From contig NZ_CP054141.1 in assembly GCF_013284035.1 (NCBI RefSeq), positions 4,400,518-4,464,517 of the forward strand: DNA of 64,000 bases, given 5' to 3'. Of this stretch, positions 1-8,777 are shown piece by piece. Made by a program: the position numbers and the translations under genes. The notes under the pieces are model-generated. The model worked only from the letters and a program-made list of their open reading frames with translations, made no database searches and was not told the origin of the DNA. The DNA is from Flavobacterium sp. M31R6. GTDB lineage: Bacteria; Bacteroidota; Bacteroidia; Flavobacteriales; Flavobacteriaceae. How positions within the stretch are numbered: the stretch's first letter is position 1; each line of letters starts with the position of its first letter.

Positions 1-426
1 CTGCTCGTCAAGCGTAACCTCATCCAAGGTATCTATTTTATTAAAAACCAAAATAGCTTCAATTCCATAAGCTTCGGCGGTTACCAAAAAACGATCAATA
101 AAGTTGAATGTGGTTGGTGGATTGTTTACTGTTACCAATAGAAATACGCGATCAATATTGGAAGCAATAATATGCATTTGATGTGATAAATTCACCGCCT
201 TACGAACGATATAGTTTTTTCTCTCGTGAATATTATGAATTGTTCCAGTAACAGTATCTGAGGTTTCCTCGAGTTCATAATCGACAATATCACCCACAGC
301 AATTGGATTGGTACTTTTAATTCCTTTGATTCGGAATTTCCCTTTCATACGGCATTCTATAAAATCTCCTTGTTCTGATTTTACGGTGTACCAACTTCCT
401 GTAGATTTGTAAACGAGTCCTGTCAT
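1..426 (-). CDS. rsgA: Ribosome small-subunit-dependent GTPase A, N-terminal part (runs off the window)
   Basis: RsgA is a circularly permuted GTPase that helps mature the 30S ribosomal subunit. The start is the ATG at 424-426 and the first 142 residues are visible. They hold the N-terminal OB-fold, with the stretches [13 protein letters not shown] and [17 protein letters not shown], followed by the beginning of the GTPase domain with the G4 motif NKID. Because the domain is permuted, G4 comes before G1, and G1 and the zinc-binding tail lie outside the window. The gene follows the aromatic operon on the same strand, with a terminator-like hairpin at 551-583 between them, so it is probably a separate transcription unit. 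Confidence 0.9.
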   Translation of the reverse strand, partial: MTGLVYKSTGSWYTVKSEQGDFIECRMKGKFRIKGIKSTNPIAVGDIVDYELEETSDTVTGTIHNIHERKNYIVRKAVNLSHQMHIIASNIDRVFLLVTVNNPPTTFNFIDRFLVTAEAYGIEAILVFNKIDTLDEVTLDEQ

Positions 427-550
427 TATTAATTTTAGATTTCTGATTTTAGATTTCTGATTTAAAACCTAAGCCTTTGCAAAGATAAAGGATTTATGAT
501 TGAAGATTAACGATTTTAGATTTATGATTTGCAAGACTTCCTAAACAAAC

Positions 551-583
551 AAAAAAATCCCAAAACCTAAGCCTTGGGATTTA
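551..583. terminator. Intrinsic terminator after the aromatic operon
   Basis: The stem ATCCCAA (557-563) pairs with TTGGGAT (574-580). On the minus strand it is followed by a T run (551-557), as expected for a Rho-independent terminator of the operon ending at 651. The rest of the 427-650 spacer is made of short AT-rich near-repeats of the type TTAGATTTCTGATT. Confidence 0.75.
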
Positions 584-650
584 TTAAAATCTAAATTTTA
601 CGACTCACAAAATCTGAAGTCAAAAATCGTTAATCTAAAATCTGAAATCT

Positions 651-1733
651 TTATGAATTCAAGATTTTTTCTTGGTGACCAATACTTTCTTGGTGGATAT
701 TTTTGAACAATTTAACTATAAATTCTTCTGTCAATCCTTTTTTAGCACCTTCGGCAATCATTTTTTCCTGGATTTCATTCCAACGATTATTTTGAAGAAT
801 AGCAACGTTATTTTCTTTTTTCACTTGACCAATTTCGTCCGCTACCTTCATTCTTTTTCCTAATAAGTCCAATAAATTAGCATCAAGCACATCGATATTA
901 GCTCTTAATTTGGTCATTTTACTTGTAAACTCATCAGTGTCTCCACTCACTTTTCTTACTTTCAAATCTTTGAAGATTTGTTTCAAAGCAGCAGGAGTTA
1001 CTTGTTGAGCAGCATCACTCCATGCATTATCTGGATCATTATGAGTTTCGATAATCATACCGTCATAATTTAAATCCAATGCTTCTTGAGTTACTTCAAG
1101 AATCATATCACGGTTTCCTGTAATATGTGAAGGATCAATAATCAAAGGTAAATCAGGAAATTTATTTTGCAATTCAATAGCAATTTGCCATTCTGGAATA
1201 TTTCTGTATTTAGTTTTTTCGTAAGTAGAAAAACCTCTGTGAATTACACCCAATTTCTTGATTCCAGCAGCATACAAACGCTCTACACCACCCAACCATA
1301 AAGCCATATCTGGATTTACAGGATTTTTGATCAATACAATTTTATCAGTTCCTTTTAAGGTATCGGCGATTTCTTGAACAGCAAAAGGATTTGCCGTTGT
1401 ACGAGCACCAACCCATAAAACATCAATATCATTTTCCAAAGCTAATTTACAGTGAGCTGCAGTTGCAACCTCTGTACCCATAAGCAAACCTGTTTCTGCT
1501 TTGGCTTTCTTTAACCATTTCAATCCAATCTCTCCAACACCTTCAAATCCTCCTGGACGTGTTCTTGGTTTCCAAATACCCGCTCTAAAAACGCTTACAT
1601 CTGAATCTTTCAATTCGTGAGCAATTTTCAACACTTGCTCTTCTGTTTCAGCACTACAAGGTCCTGCTATTACAAATGGATGAGACAATTTGAATTCGTT
1701 CAACCAATCTCTCATTTCTTTCTTGTTTTCCAT
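651..1733 (-). CDS. Bifunctional 3-deoxy-7-phosphoheptulonate synthase / chorismate mutase (type II)
   Basis: This 360-residue fusion catalyses the first step of the shikimate pathway (erythrose-4-phosphate plus PEP to DAHP) and the conversion of chorismate to prephenate. Residues 1 to about 260 form a type I DAHP synthase with AGPCSAET near residue 24, KPRTRPGG near 55 and IDPSHITGNRD near 200. Residues from about 270 to the end form a helical AroQ-type chorismate mutase beginning KLRANIDVLDANLLDLLGKR. This domain order is usual in Bacteroidota. It is the last gene of the pheA-aminotransferase-tyrA operon, so prephenate is made and used by enzymes from the same transcript. Confidence 0.93.
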   Translation of the reverse strand: MENKKEMRDWLNEFKLSHPFVIAGPCSAETEEQVLKIAHELKDSDVSVFRAGIWKPRTRPGGFEGVGEIGLKWLKKAKAETGLLMGTEVATAAHCKLALENDIDVLWVGARTTANPFAVQEIADTLKGTDKIVLIKNPVNPDMALWLGGVERLYAAGIKKLGVIHRGFSTYEKTKYRNIPEWQIAIELQNKFPDLPLIIDPSHITGNRDMILEVTQEALDLNYDGMIIETHNDPDNAWSDAAQQVTPAALKQIFKDLKVRKVSGDTDEFTSKMTKLRANIDVLDANLLDLLGKRMKVADEIGQVKKENNVAILQNNRWNEIQEKMIAEGAKKGLTEEFIVKLFKNIHQESIGHQEKILNS

Positions 1734-1886
1734 CTTTTCTAAAATTTTTCCTTTTTTCCCCTCTCCTCCCGATAGCTATCGGAACTCCCCAAACAACTGG
1801 AGGGATTGAGAGAGATCTTTATTATTAATTGCTTACTACTACTTTATTTTGTTGTTCTATTTTATTTTTCTCTAAACGAATTACTG

Positions 1887-2744
1887 CTACTTTTTGGCAT
1901 TCATTCCGTTCAATATTTCCTTAATTCGGTTGACGCTTTCCATTTCATGATAAATCGCTTCGTAATCATCATTCACCAAAAGCTCCTTAAACTTGGATAA
2001 ATTTGAAATATATTCTTCCAATGTTCTGACCACCTGTTTTTTATTTTGTTTAAAAATCGGTGTCCACATCGCTGGCGAACTCTTGGCCAAACGAACGGTA
2101 CTTTCAAAACCGGAACCTGCCATATCAAAAATATCTTGTTCGTCCTTTTCTTTATTGATTACCGTTTTTCCAAGCATAAACGAACTGATATGTGATAAAT
2201 GCGACACATAAGCAATATGTTTATCATGCGATTTTGGATCCATATAACGAATTCTCATTCCGATTGCCGCAAAAAGCCACAATGCTTTTTCCTGTAATTT
2301 GAAAGTTGTTTTTTCAACTTCACAGATGATGTTTGTTTTTCCTTGAAACAATCCTCTAATAGCCGCCGATGGTCCCGAAAACTCTGTTCCTGCAATAGGA
2401 TGCGTAGCAATAAAATTTCTTCTTCTTGGATGACCCGAAACCGCTTCGCATATTGGCGTTTTTGTCGAACCCACATCAAAAACAATAGCCGAATCTGAAA
2501 TTAAATCCAATACCGTTGGCAAAACTACAATAGCCGTATCCACTGGAACCGAAACAATCACAAAATCCGCTTTGGACAAATCATCAAACGTTGCTGCTTC
2601 ATCAATAACTCCAAGCGCTATTGCTTCCTGCAAATGCTTTTCATTACTGTCAATCCCAAAAATTTTGGCATCAGGATTCAAACCTTTGGCGTCCAATGCT
2701 ATCGATCCCCCTATTAATCCAACACCTATTACGTATATATTCAT
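1887..2744 (-). CDS. tyrA: Prephenate dehydrogenase
   Basis: TyrA oxidatively decarboxylates prephenate to 4-hydroxyphenylpyruvate on the way to tyrosine. The start chosen is the ATG at 2742-2744 (MNIYVIGVGLIGGS), which puts the Rossmann GxGxxG motif right at the N-terminus as in the family; 13 further upstream codons are open but look like spacer. HPIAGTEFSGP in the middle of the protein is the conserved substrate-binding region. At 285 residues it is a plain monofunctional TyrA without an ACT domain. It lies between the aminotransferase and the DAHP synthase/chorismate mutase genes. Confidence 0.92.
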   Translation of the reverse strand: MNIYVIGVGLIGGSIALDAKGLNPDAKIFGIDSNEKHLQEAIALGVIDEAATFDDLSKADFVIVSVPVDTAIVVLPTVLDLISDSAIVFDVGSTKTPICEAVSGHPRRRNFIATHPIAGTEFSGPSAAIRGLFQGKTNIICEVEKTTFKLQEKALWLFAAIGMRIRYMDPKSHDKHIAYVSHLSHISSFMLGKTVINKEKDEQDIFDMAGSGFESTVRLAKSSPAMWTPIFKQNKKQVVRTLEEYISNLSKFKELLVNDDYEAIYHEMESVNRIKEILNGMNAKK

Positions 2745-2827
2745 TTTATTCAATTTCAATGTCAATGTCAATTGCAATACCAATTAGAAAACCTAGCTTT
2801 TACTTTATTCCCCAAAAACTTAGAGTC

Positions 2828-3973
2828 CTAAAATCTATCTATCGCCTCCTGTACTTTTTCCTCTTTTACACAAAGTGCAAATCGGATGTAACCTTCTCCA
2901 TTACTTCCAAAAATGGTTCCCGGTGTTATAAAAATAGATTTCTCGTATAATATTTTATCAATAAAATCCTCCGCCGATGTTATTCCTGCTGGCAATTTGG
3001 CCCAAACAAACAATCCAACACCTTCTTTATATACTTTGCATCCCAGTTTTTCGGCCAGTTGTTCAGTAAGTACACGGCGCTTTTTGTAAACTTCGTTCAT
3101 CGAGTCAAACCAGGACTGATCGCTTTTCAAAGCCTCTACAGCCCCTTTTTGGATTCCGTAGAACATTCCGCTGTCCATATTGCTTTTTACTTTAAGAACT
3201 GAATCAATCAGCTTTGCACTTCCCAAAACCATTCCGACTCTCCATCCAGCCATATTGAACGTTTTGCTCAAAGAATTCAATTCCAGTGACACATCTTTAG
3301 CTCCTTCCACCTGCAACAAACTCATCGGTTTATCATTCAAAACAAAACTATACGGATTGTCATTGACCAATAATATATGATGCTTTTTGGCGAAAGCCAC
3401 TAATTTTTCAAACAATTCCAGACTTCCTCTCGCTCCTGTAGGCATATGTGGATAACCAATCCACATAATTTTCACTTTTGATAAATCCAGTTTTTCTAAA
3501 GCTTCAAAATCAGGTTCCCAATTATTGACTTCTTTCAAATCGTAATAAACAGGTACAGCACCAACTAGATTCGTCACTGAACTGTATGTAGGATATCCTG
3601 GATTCGGAATCAAAACATGGTCTCCTTCATTCAAAAAAGCTAAGGAAATATGCATAATTCCTTCTTTAGATCCCATCAAAGGCAAAATTTCCACATTAGA
3701 ATCTAAGGTTACACCATAATTATTTTTATAAAAATCTGCCATCCCTTTTCTAAGTTCAGGCAATCCTTGATAACTTTGATATTGGTGTGCATTCTCATCT
3801 TGCATTGCCAAAATTACGGCATCCATAACTGCTTTTGATGGCTTCAAATCTGGGCTTCCAATTCCCATATTGATAATTGGTTTTCCCTCTGAGGCTAATT
3901 GTCTCACTTCTCTCAATTTAGATGAGAAATAGTATTCTTCAATAATATCGAGACGTTTTGCTGTTGTAATCAT
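2828..3973 (-). CDS. PLP-dependent aminotransferase (class I/II), probably aromatic or prephenate
   Basis: This 381-residue fold-type I aminotransferase carries the PLP lysine in SLSKTFNMAGWRVGM and the cofactor-binding asparagine in VNDNPYSF. Its place between pheA and tyrA suggests that it transaminates phenylpyruvate and 4-hydroxyphenylpyruvate, or prephenate itself, in the last step of Phe and Tyr synthesis. That specificity is inferred from context, since aspartate and methionine aminotransferases of the same family look alike in sequence. The ATG at 3971-3973 follows pheA by 70 bp. Confidence 0.85.
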   Translation of the reverse strand: MITTAKRLDIIEEYYFSSKLREVRQLASEGKPIINMGIGSPDLKPSKAVMDAVILAMQDENAHQYQSYQGLPELRKGMADFYKNNYGVTLDSNVEILPLMGSKEGIMHISLAFLNEGDHVLIPNPGYPTYSSVTNLVGAVPVYYDLKEVNNWEPDFEALEKLDLSKVKIMWIGYPHMPTGARGSLELFEKLVAFAKKHHILLVNDNPYSFVLNDKPMSLLQVEGAKDVSLELNSLSKTFNMAGWRVGMVLGSAKLIDSVLKVKSNMDSGMFYGIQKGAVEALKSDQSWFDSMNEVYKKRRVLTEQLAEKLGCKVYKEGVGLFVWAKLPAGITSAEDFIDKILYEKSIFITPGTIFGSNGEGYIRFALCVKEEKVQEAIDRF

Positions 3974-4043
3974 GCTATTTTATATTTCTCTTTTCAGAGT
4001 TTATTTTATCTTTAAAAACTTTTGACTTGTAACTTCCGCCCAA

Positions 4044-4871
4044 TTACGGCTTGGTGTTTTTATATTCTCCCAATACTTTAAAATATTCGGCCATTATCGT
4101 TAACAGCGCTTTTGATTTGGCAAAATCTTCATATTTATCAAAAGTAACATCAACAAAAAAAGAATATTTCCAAGGTGTTTCAATTTTTGGCAACGATTGT
4201 ATTTTGGTTAAATTCAATTTACAATCACTCATTACATTCAAAACCGCCGCCAAACTTCCTCGTTTGTGATCCAATTCAAATTTTATCGAAGCTCTGTTTA
4301 TTTCACTTTCTGGTACAAAATGATTTTCTCTATTGATAATCACAAAACGAGTCATATTATTGTTTATCGTTTGGATTTCCGGTGCCAGAATTTCCAAATC
4401 ATACATTTCTGAAGCTGTTTTGCTAGCAATTGCTGCAATTCCTTTTAGCTGTTTTTCGTGTATTCTTCTGGCGGTTTCGGCAGTATCCTTGTCTTCAACT
4501 AATTTTATGTTTGGGTATTTTTTCAAGAACTCCATACATTGCAATAAAGCCATCGGGTGAGAATGTACTTCCAGAATGTCTTCTATTTTTTGACCTTTCA
4601 GCGCCATTAAATTTTGGTGAATATCAAGATAATGTTCACCAATAATATGCAGATTGTTTTTGTCAATCAATGCGTAATTTGGAATAATAGGCCCGGCAAT
4701 AGAATTCTCTATAGCCATTACTGCCTGGTCTGATTTTCCCGACAATAAACTAGCTACCAATTCCTCAAAAGACAGACATTCGTCCACTTCGATGTTTTGA
4801 TAAAAATAGTCTTGAGCCACTTGATGGTGGAAAGATCCTTTAATTCCTTGTATTGCAATTTTCGTTCTCAT
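4044..4871 (-). CDS. pheA: Prephenate dehydratase
   Basis: PheA converts prephenate to phenylpyruvate. Residues 1 to about 180 form the periplasmic-binding-like catalytic domain, starting RTKIAIQGIKGSFHHQVA and containing MTRFVIINRE, the equivalent of the family's T-R-F catalytic motif. Residues from about 195 form a C-terminal ACT domain (FELDHKRGSLAAVL...KIQSLPKIETPW), the Phe-sensing allosteric site. The usual ESRP signature reads QSLPK here. It is the first structural gene of the aromatic operon, and its start codon sits only a few bases after the T run of an attenuator (4878-4906), so its transcription depends on read-through of that hairpin. Confidence 0.93.
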   Translation of the reverse strand: MRTKIAIQGIKGSFHHQVAQDYFYQNIEVDECLSFEELVASLLSGKSDQAVMAIENSIAGPIIPNYALIDKNNLHIIGEHYLDIHQNLMALKGQKIEDILEVHSHPMALLQCMEFLKKYPNIKLVEDKDTAETARRIHEKQLKGIAAIASKTASEMYDLEILAPEIQTINNNMTRFVIINRENHFVPESEINRASIKFELDHKRGSLAAVLNVMSDCKLNLTKIQSLPKIETPWKYSFFVDVTFDKYEDFAKSKALLTIMAEYFKVLGEYKNTKP

Positions 4872-4877
4872 TGGGTC

Positions 4878-4908
4878 AAAAAAAAATCCTGATTTTCATC
4901 AGGATTGT
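4878..4908 (-). terminator. pheA attenuator: terminator hairpin with competing antiterminator
   Basis: On the minus strand AATCCTGAT (4885-4893) and ATCAGGATT (4898-4906) form a 9-bp hairpin with a 4-base loop, followed by nine Ts (4878-4886). The pheA ATG lies directly after the T run, so this is not the end of an upstream gene but a regulatory terminator in the leader. The 5' arm (forward GGATTGT, 4902-4908) can instead pair with forward ACAATCC (4951-4957), immediately after the leader-peptide stop codon, giving an antiterminator. Confidence 0.85.
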
Positions 4909-4958
4909 ATATTAGTTTTATTTGTTTTTTGTTCTTCAAATAACCATAGCACAATCCC

Positions 4959-5015
4959 TTACTTCCTAAAGAAGAAATAAAAAGAGTTGCTAAAATAAAA
5001 ACGGTTATTAGACAT
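4959..5015 (-). CDS. Phe/Tyr-rich leader peptide of the pheA operon
   Basis: An 18-codon frame encodes MSNNRFYFSNSFYFFFRK: six Phe and two Tyr among eighteen residues. It lies between a promoter (5123-5154) and the attenuator hairpin (4878-4906). The antiterminator segment begins two bases after its stop codon, so a ribosome finishing the peptide would cover it and let the terminator form, while stalling at Phe or Tyr codons would leave it free. This is the classical amino-acid attenuation layout. A 70-codon frame in another register (4868-5080) overlaps it and is judged not to be the product. The function is inferred from composition and layout. Confidence 0.85.
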   Translation of the reverse strand: MSNNRFYFSNSFYFFFRK

Positions 5016-5122
5016 GATGTGCTTTGTTTTTCTTCCGAAGAAGTATTTAAATTTTGGTTGTCAGAGAACCCACTTTTCATTTGATAGAAAACTTTTTTAT
5101 TGTGGGTTTCAATTATTTATTG

Positions 5123-5154
5123 CAAATGTATAACATATTTTGAGTCAGCCAAAA
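5123..5154 (-). promoter_or_regulatory. Promoter of the pheA operon (Bacteroidota type)
   Basis: On the minus strand TACATTTG (5123-5130) fits the -7 consensus TAnnTTTG, and TTTTGG (5149-5154) fits the -33 box with an 18-base spacer. Transcription would start near 5116, about 100 bases before the Phe/Tyr leader peptide. Confidence 0.75.
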
Positions 5155-5371
5155 TAAAAATAATCTTTTATGTAACAAAAAAAGATTCGTTTGTTAAAAG
5201 GGATTTTAATTCATTATTCCATAAAAAAGAAGCTTTTTAAATGCATAAAATTATTGATTTCAAAACTACCAAACAGGCTACAACTCTTACTTCCTGCAAA
5301 AAAATTGCTTTTTGAATCCTTTTCTTTTGGATGTTGATGAAAAAAACCTCATTTCTGGGTTAATTCAAAGA

Positions 5372-5520
5372 TGTTGTATGCGCGTGAGGGATAAAAGCTA
5401 GCTACCAAAGTAGCCCGGATAGCCCGACAGCATAAAACAAAGTGGCCGAATCACCGGTACAATGAGTTGGCCGCTTTGTTTTATGGTGGCACGCCCACAC
5501 GAGCTTTTGCGAACTGACGT
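5372..5520. repeat. Dispersed palindromic element (family A), copy 1
   Basis: Within the 460-bp spacer between the pheA promoter and the symporter gene lies a structured element. CATAAAACAAAGTGGCC (from 5433) pairs with GGCCGCTTTGTTTTATG (to 5487). The flanks carry GCGTGAGGGATA on one side and GGCACGCCCACACGAGC on the other. In reverse complement it shares the pieces GGGCGTG, GTCGGGCTAT and ATCCCTCACGCG with the element at 18512-18640. No reading frame fits. It looks like a dispersed non-coding repeat; its role is unknown. Confidence 0.6.
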
Positions 5521-5540
5521 AGTAAAAGATTTTTATATTA

Positions 5541-6785
5541 TTAGGTAATACTTTGGCTGATCCATTTCTTTCCTTCGGAGATTCTAGTGACTACCATTGC
5601 TGAAACCAAATCGCCATTGGCATTCAATAAAGTTGCGATTGGATCGACCAAGGTTCCTATAATCATTGCGGCCGGCAAGGCTTGCTCCATCGGAAAACCG
5701 TAGACCGTTATGGCGAGAATTTCTCCTATATAGCCCCCGTTTGGAATACCACCTTCGACTACAGATACTATTATGGTGATGCCGATTGCAGTCAATAAAG
5801 TATAAGGATCCGTAAAATCCTTGCCGAATAAGGCAAAAATTACAGCGATCTTCACAATCGAAGACATACTTGAACCGTCTTTGTGTAAGGGCGCCCCAAG
5901 CGGAATTACAAGATTCCGAATGTGACTTGGTATGTTCATTTTCTCCGCAGCTTCAAGATTGGCAGGAATCGTTGCAATGCTACTGCAAGTTCCCACTGCC
6001 GTCAATGCGGGTGTGATGTTGTTTTTCCAAAATACCTTAAGCCCTAAATTTCCTCCAGCGAAAAAAGCATACAAACTGTAGAACACAATGAAGTAAAAGG
6101 TACAAACGGCATAATATAACGCTAATGGTTTGGCATAAGCTCCGAATAACTGTGGTCCGAAGATACCGACTTGATATGCAAAATAAGCACCAAGACCTAT
6201 TGGAGCCGTTTTCATAATAAGATGTAGTAATTGTTTCATCACTTCGTTACCCGAATTTAGGAATCGAGCAAAATCTTTTCCTGTTTCACCTGCACGCAAG
6301 GTCGAAAAACCGATTAGAAAAGAAAACAATATGAGCGCTAACATATTTTTTCGGGACAATATCTCATAGAAATCATTGACTGTTACCAATTGTGTGATTT
6401 GCGAACCGGTGCTACTTTCCTGAATAGTTTCTAATGCTATTTTTGAGATTACAACACCTTGATGAATTGGAAAAATCAAAACACCAATAATCATTATAAC
6501 TGCCGAAATAATTACAGTTGTTAGAAACACTCCTAAAACTATTCCGAAGAGCTGACCGAGTTTTTCGGATTTTTGCAAATTGGCAATGGAGGACGCAATG
6601 GTAAAAAACACCAACGGTATGATTGCCGTGAAAAGTAAATTCAGAAATATATCTCCCAATGGTTTTATGACTTCTACCCCATTCCCAAAAACCAAACCTA
6701 ATATGCTGCCAACGATTATTCCGCCAAGGAGTAATAGAATACTGCTGTAATTTTTCAAGAAACTGCCTGATTGATTATTTCCCAT
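5541..6785 (-). CDS. Dicarboxylate/amino-acid:cation symporter (DAACS family)
   Basis: This 414-residue polytopic membrane protein is of the GltP/GltT/DctA type, which imports glutamate, aspartate or C4-dicarboxylates with Na+ or H+. Family hallmarks are the hydrophobic N-terminal segments, the serine- and glycine-rich hairpin region around GTCSSIATIPANLEAA, and the C-terminal substrate-site segment GTLVDPIATLLNANGDL and VVTRISEG. The exact substrate cannot be read from the sequence. It is a single-gene unit, divergent from gldA. Confidence 0.88.
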   Translation of the reverse strand: MGNNQSGSFLKNYSSILLLLGGIIVGSILGLVFGNGVEVIKPLGDIFLNLLFTAIIPLVFFTIASSIANLQKSEKLGQLFGIVLGVFLTTVIISAVIMIIGVLIFPIHQGVVISKIALETIQESSTGSQITQLVTVNDFYEILSRKNMLALILFSFLIGFSTLRAGETGKDFARFLNSGNEVMKQLLHLIMKTAPIGLGAYFAYQVGIFGPQLFGAYAKPLALYYAVCTFYFIVFYSLYAFFAGGNLGLKVFWKNNITPALTAVGTCSSIATIPANLEAAEKMNIPSHIRNLVIPLGAPLHKDGSSMSSIVKIAVIFALFGKDFTDPYTLLTAIGITIIVSVVEGGIPNGGYIGEILAITVYGFPMEQALPAAMIIGTLVDPIATLLNANGDLVSAMVVTRISEGKKWISQSIT

Positions 6786-6926
6786 ATTGATTTAGTTTAA
6801 TTGTAAATATATAAATCTTAATGATAAAGCCATCATTTCTATCCAAGCTTTGTCAAAGTTCCAAAATTTGACAAAGGTGTAAGGCTCATTGTTGGACAAA
6901 AACAATAAACAAAAGTTTTTTCTGTT

Positions 6927-6934
6927 TACTTTTG
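6927..6934 (+). promoter_or_regulatory. -7 box of the gldA promoter
   Basis: TACTTTTG matches TAnnTTTG exactly and lies 17 bases before the gldA ATG, implying a very short 5' leader. A good -33 box at the right spacing is not obvious. Confidence 0.5.
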
Positions 6935-6950
6935 CAACAAATAAAGTTTT

Positions 6951-7847
6951 ATGTCAATAGAAGTTAAAAACATTTCGAAAAGTTATGGTGTTCAAAAAGC
7001 GTTGGACAACATTTCATTTTCTGTTAAAAAGGGAGAGATTGTTGGTTTTTTAGGTCCTAATGGTGCTGGAAAATCGACCTTGATGAAAATTTTGACGACA
7101 TATCTTCACGCCGACTCTGGTGTTGCGCTAGTCAATGACTTTGATGTAAACACTCAGGAAAAATCGGTGCAACTTTCTATTGGATATTTACCGGAACACA
7201 ACCCATTGTATTTGGACTTGTATGTGAGAGAATATCTGGCTTTTAATGCCGACGTTTATAAAGTAGATAAATCAAGAATCGAAGAAGTAATTCAACTTAC
7301 AGGTTTACAAACTGAAAGCCATAAAAAAATAGGACAGTTGTCCAAAGGCTATCGCCAAAGAGTAGGTCTTGCAAATGCATTATTGCACAATCCCGATGTT
7401 TTGATTCTGGATGAACCTACTACCGGATTGGATCCAAATCAATTAGTCGAAATCAGAAATGTGATTAGAAACGTAGGAAAAGACAAAACGGTTTTTCTTT
7501 CTACACACATTATGCAGGAAGTCGAAGCGATTTGCGACCGAGTGATTATTATTGACAAAGGACAAATAGTTGCCGATAAAAAATTGGACAATTTAATTTC
7601 CGCCAATAAAGAACAAGTAATCGAAGTCGAATTTGATTTGAAAGTAGAAGAAGACCTTGTTGCTCAAATTCCACATCTAAAATCGTTTAAAAATACTCAT
7701 GGAAACTCTTGGGAATTGACTTTTGTTTCCGACAAGGATATGCGCCCAACGGTTTTTGATTTTGCTTACGATAATGGATTGAAAACTTTACAGCTGAATC
7801 AAAAGAACAAGAATTTGGAGGCAGTGTTTAGGGAAATCACGAAGTAA
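6951..7847 (+). CDS. gldA: Gliding-motility ABC transporter ATP-binding protein GldA
   Basis: GldA is the ATPase subunit of the GldAFG ABC transporter associated with gliding motility in Flavobacteriia. The 298-residue protein has Walker A GPNGAGKST (near 37-45), the ABC signature LSKGYRQRVGLANALL, Walker B DVLILDEPTTGLDP and the switch histidine in FLSTHI. Length and overall sequence fit GldA rather than a generic ABC-2 ATPase, although the two cannot be separated with certainty without alignment. gldF and gldG are not adjacent, as is usual for gldA. A bidirectional terminator follows. Confidence 0.85.
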   Translation: MSIEVKNISKSYGVQKALDNISFSVKKGEIVGFLGPNGAGKSTLMKILTTYLHADSGVALVNDFDVNTQEKSVQLSIGYLPEHNPLYLDLYVREYLAFNADVYKVDKSRIEEVIQLTGLQTESHKKIGQLSKGYRQRVGLANALLHNPDVLILDEPTTGLDPNQLVEIRNVIRNVGKDKTVFLSTHIMQEVEAICDRVIIIDKGQIVADKKLDNLISANKEQVIEVEFDLKVEEDLVAQIPHLKSFKNTHGNSWELTFVSDKDMRPTVFDFAYDNGLKTLQLNQKNKNLEAVFREITK

Positions 7848-7885
7848 GTTGAAAGATTGCAGATTTTAGTTTACCGATTACAGAT

Positions 7886-7932
7886 AAAAAAAGAGCTCGC
7901 TTAAAGTCATTTTAAACGAGCTCTCTTTTTTT
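7886..7932. terminator. Bidirectional terminator between gldA and the convergent membrane-protein gene
   Basis: AGAGCTCG (7892-7899) pairs with CGAGCTCT (7917-7924), with A and T runs on the outer sides. It serves two convergent genes. Confidence 0.8.
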
Positions 7933-8695
7933 ATTTCACCAATGACTTTAAATAGATTGTAAATAGTAATGATAATACAATTGCCGAAAGGCGAACCATA
8001 TTTTTCACAAGTGCACTATTAAAACTTAACGAAGGTAAATTGGATTTTGTTTTTAGAAAAAAGACAATAAGCTTTTTATATTCTAATAAAATCAAGAACA
8101 AAACACCAATCGTTAATACAACAGATTGCAATAATGCGCCCGTATTCATTTGATAAAAAACATTGATTAAAGTCAAATTGACTAGTAGCGCAAACAAAAT
8201 TATGGTTCCTATTAACAATGTTCTTCGAAACAATAATAAATAACCGCCACCAATTTGGATAAGCGCTATTATAATTCCAAAAACCTGTGAGTGTCCAAAA
8301 TAAAACCAAGTCAACCATTCACCCGATTGCTGATTCATAGGCAAACTCGCAATTTCTGTTGGCACGATAAATTGAAGTCCATAAAACTTTTTCCAACCAA
8401 AACTGGCAATATTAAAAGCTATAGTATATCGAATTCCGCTATATAAAAAACCATATATTTTTGCAGAATTCATTTTCTGCTTGTGTTCTAAATAATGCCA
8501 TATAAAAGGAAATAGAAGAGCACTTAATAAAGCAATCCCAACTAAAGAAAAAACTACTATTGGCGGAAACCAAGAAATATTACCGCCGTTACCAAGCATT
8601 AATAGCAAAGCGGAAAACACAAGTCCCAGTATTAAAGTTGTACTGATTTTTTTGGCTATCGAAGTTGAAACCTCATGATTTGATTGTTCTAACAT
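7931..8695 (-). CDS. Polytopic membrane protein, DoxX-like, function unknown
   Basis: The protein has about 254 residues from the preferred ATG at 8693-8695 (MLEQSNHEVS); an upstream in-frame ATG at 8725 is possible. It has about seven hydrophobic segments and a recognisable stretch FNIASFGWKKFYGLQF followed by a second repeat-like membrane half, reminiscent of DoxX/MauE-type proteins. No catalytic motif is visible. It lies next to a membrane-anchored AraC-type regulator on the same strand, which may control it. Confidence 0.7.
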   Translation of the reverse strand: MLEQSNHEVSTSIAKKISTTLILGLVFSALLLMLGNGGNISWFPPIVVFSLVGIALLSALLFPFIWHYLEHKQKMNSAKIYGFLYSGIRYTIAFNIASFGWKKFYGLQFIVPTEIASLPMNQQSGEWLTWFYFGHSQVFGIIIALIQIGGGYLLLFRRTLLIGTIILFALLVNLTLINVFYQMNTGALLQSVVLTIGVLFLILLEYKKLIVFFLKTKSNLPSLSFNSALVKNMVRLSAIVLSLLFTIYLKSLVK

Positions 8696-8777
8696 AACTT
8701 TTTTATTTGAATTAATACACCCCAAAATTGGCTATTAATCAAATATCAAGTGTTCCGATGTACCCGTTCGAACGTAT

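Noticed and set aside
4868..5080. A 70-codon frame ending in an ATGA overlap with pheA, with a hydrophobic middle
   Set aside because: It overlaps the Phe-rich leader frame in another register and its last codons are the terminator hairpin. The attenuator reading explains the region better, although a small membrane protein cannot be excluded.
5380..5520. A possible tRNA or tmRNA in the structured spacer
   Set aside because: The long hairpin does not fit a cloverleaf, there is no TTCGA-type T loop and no CCA end; it matches the repeat family instead.
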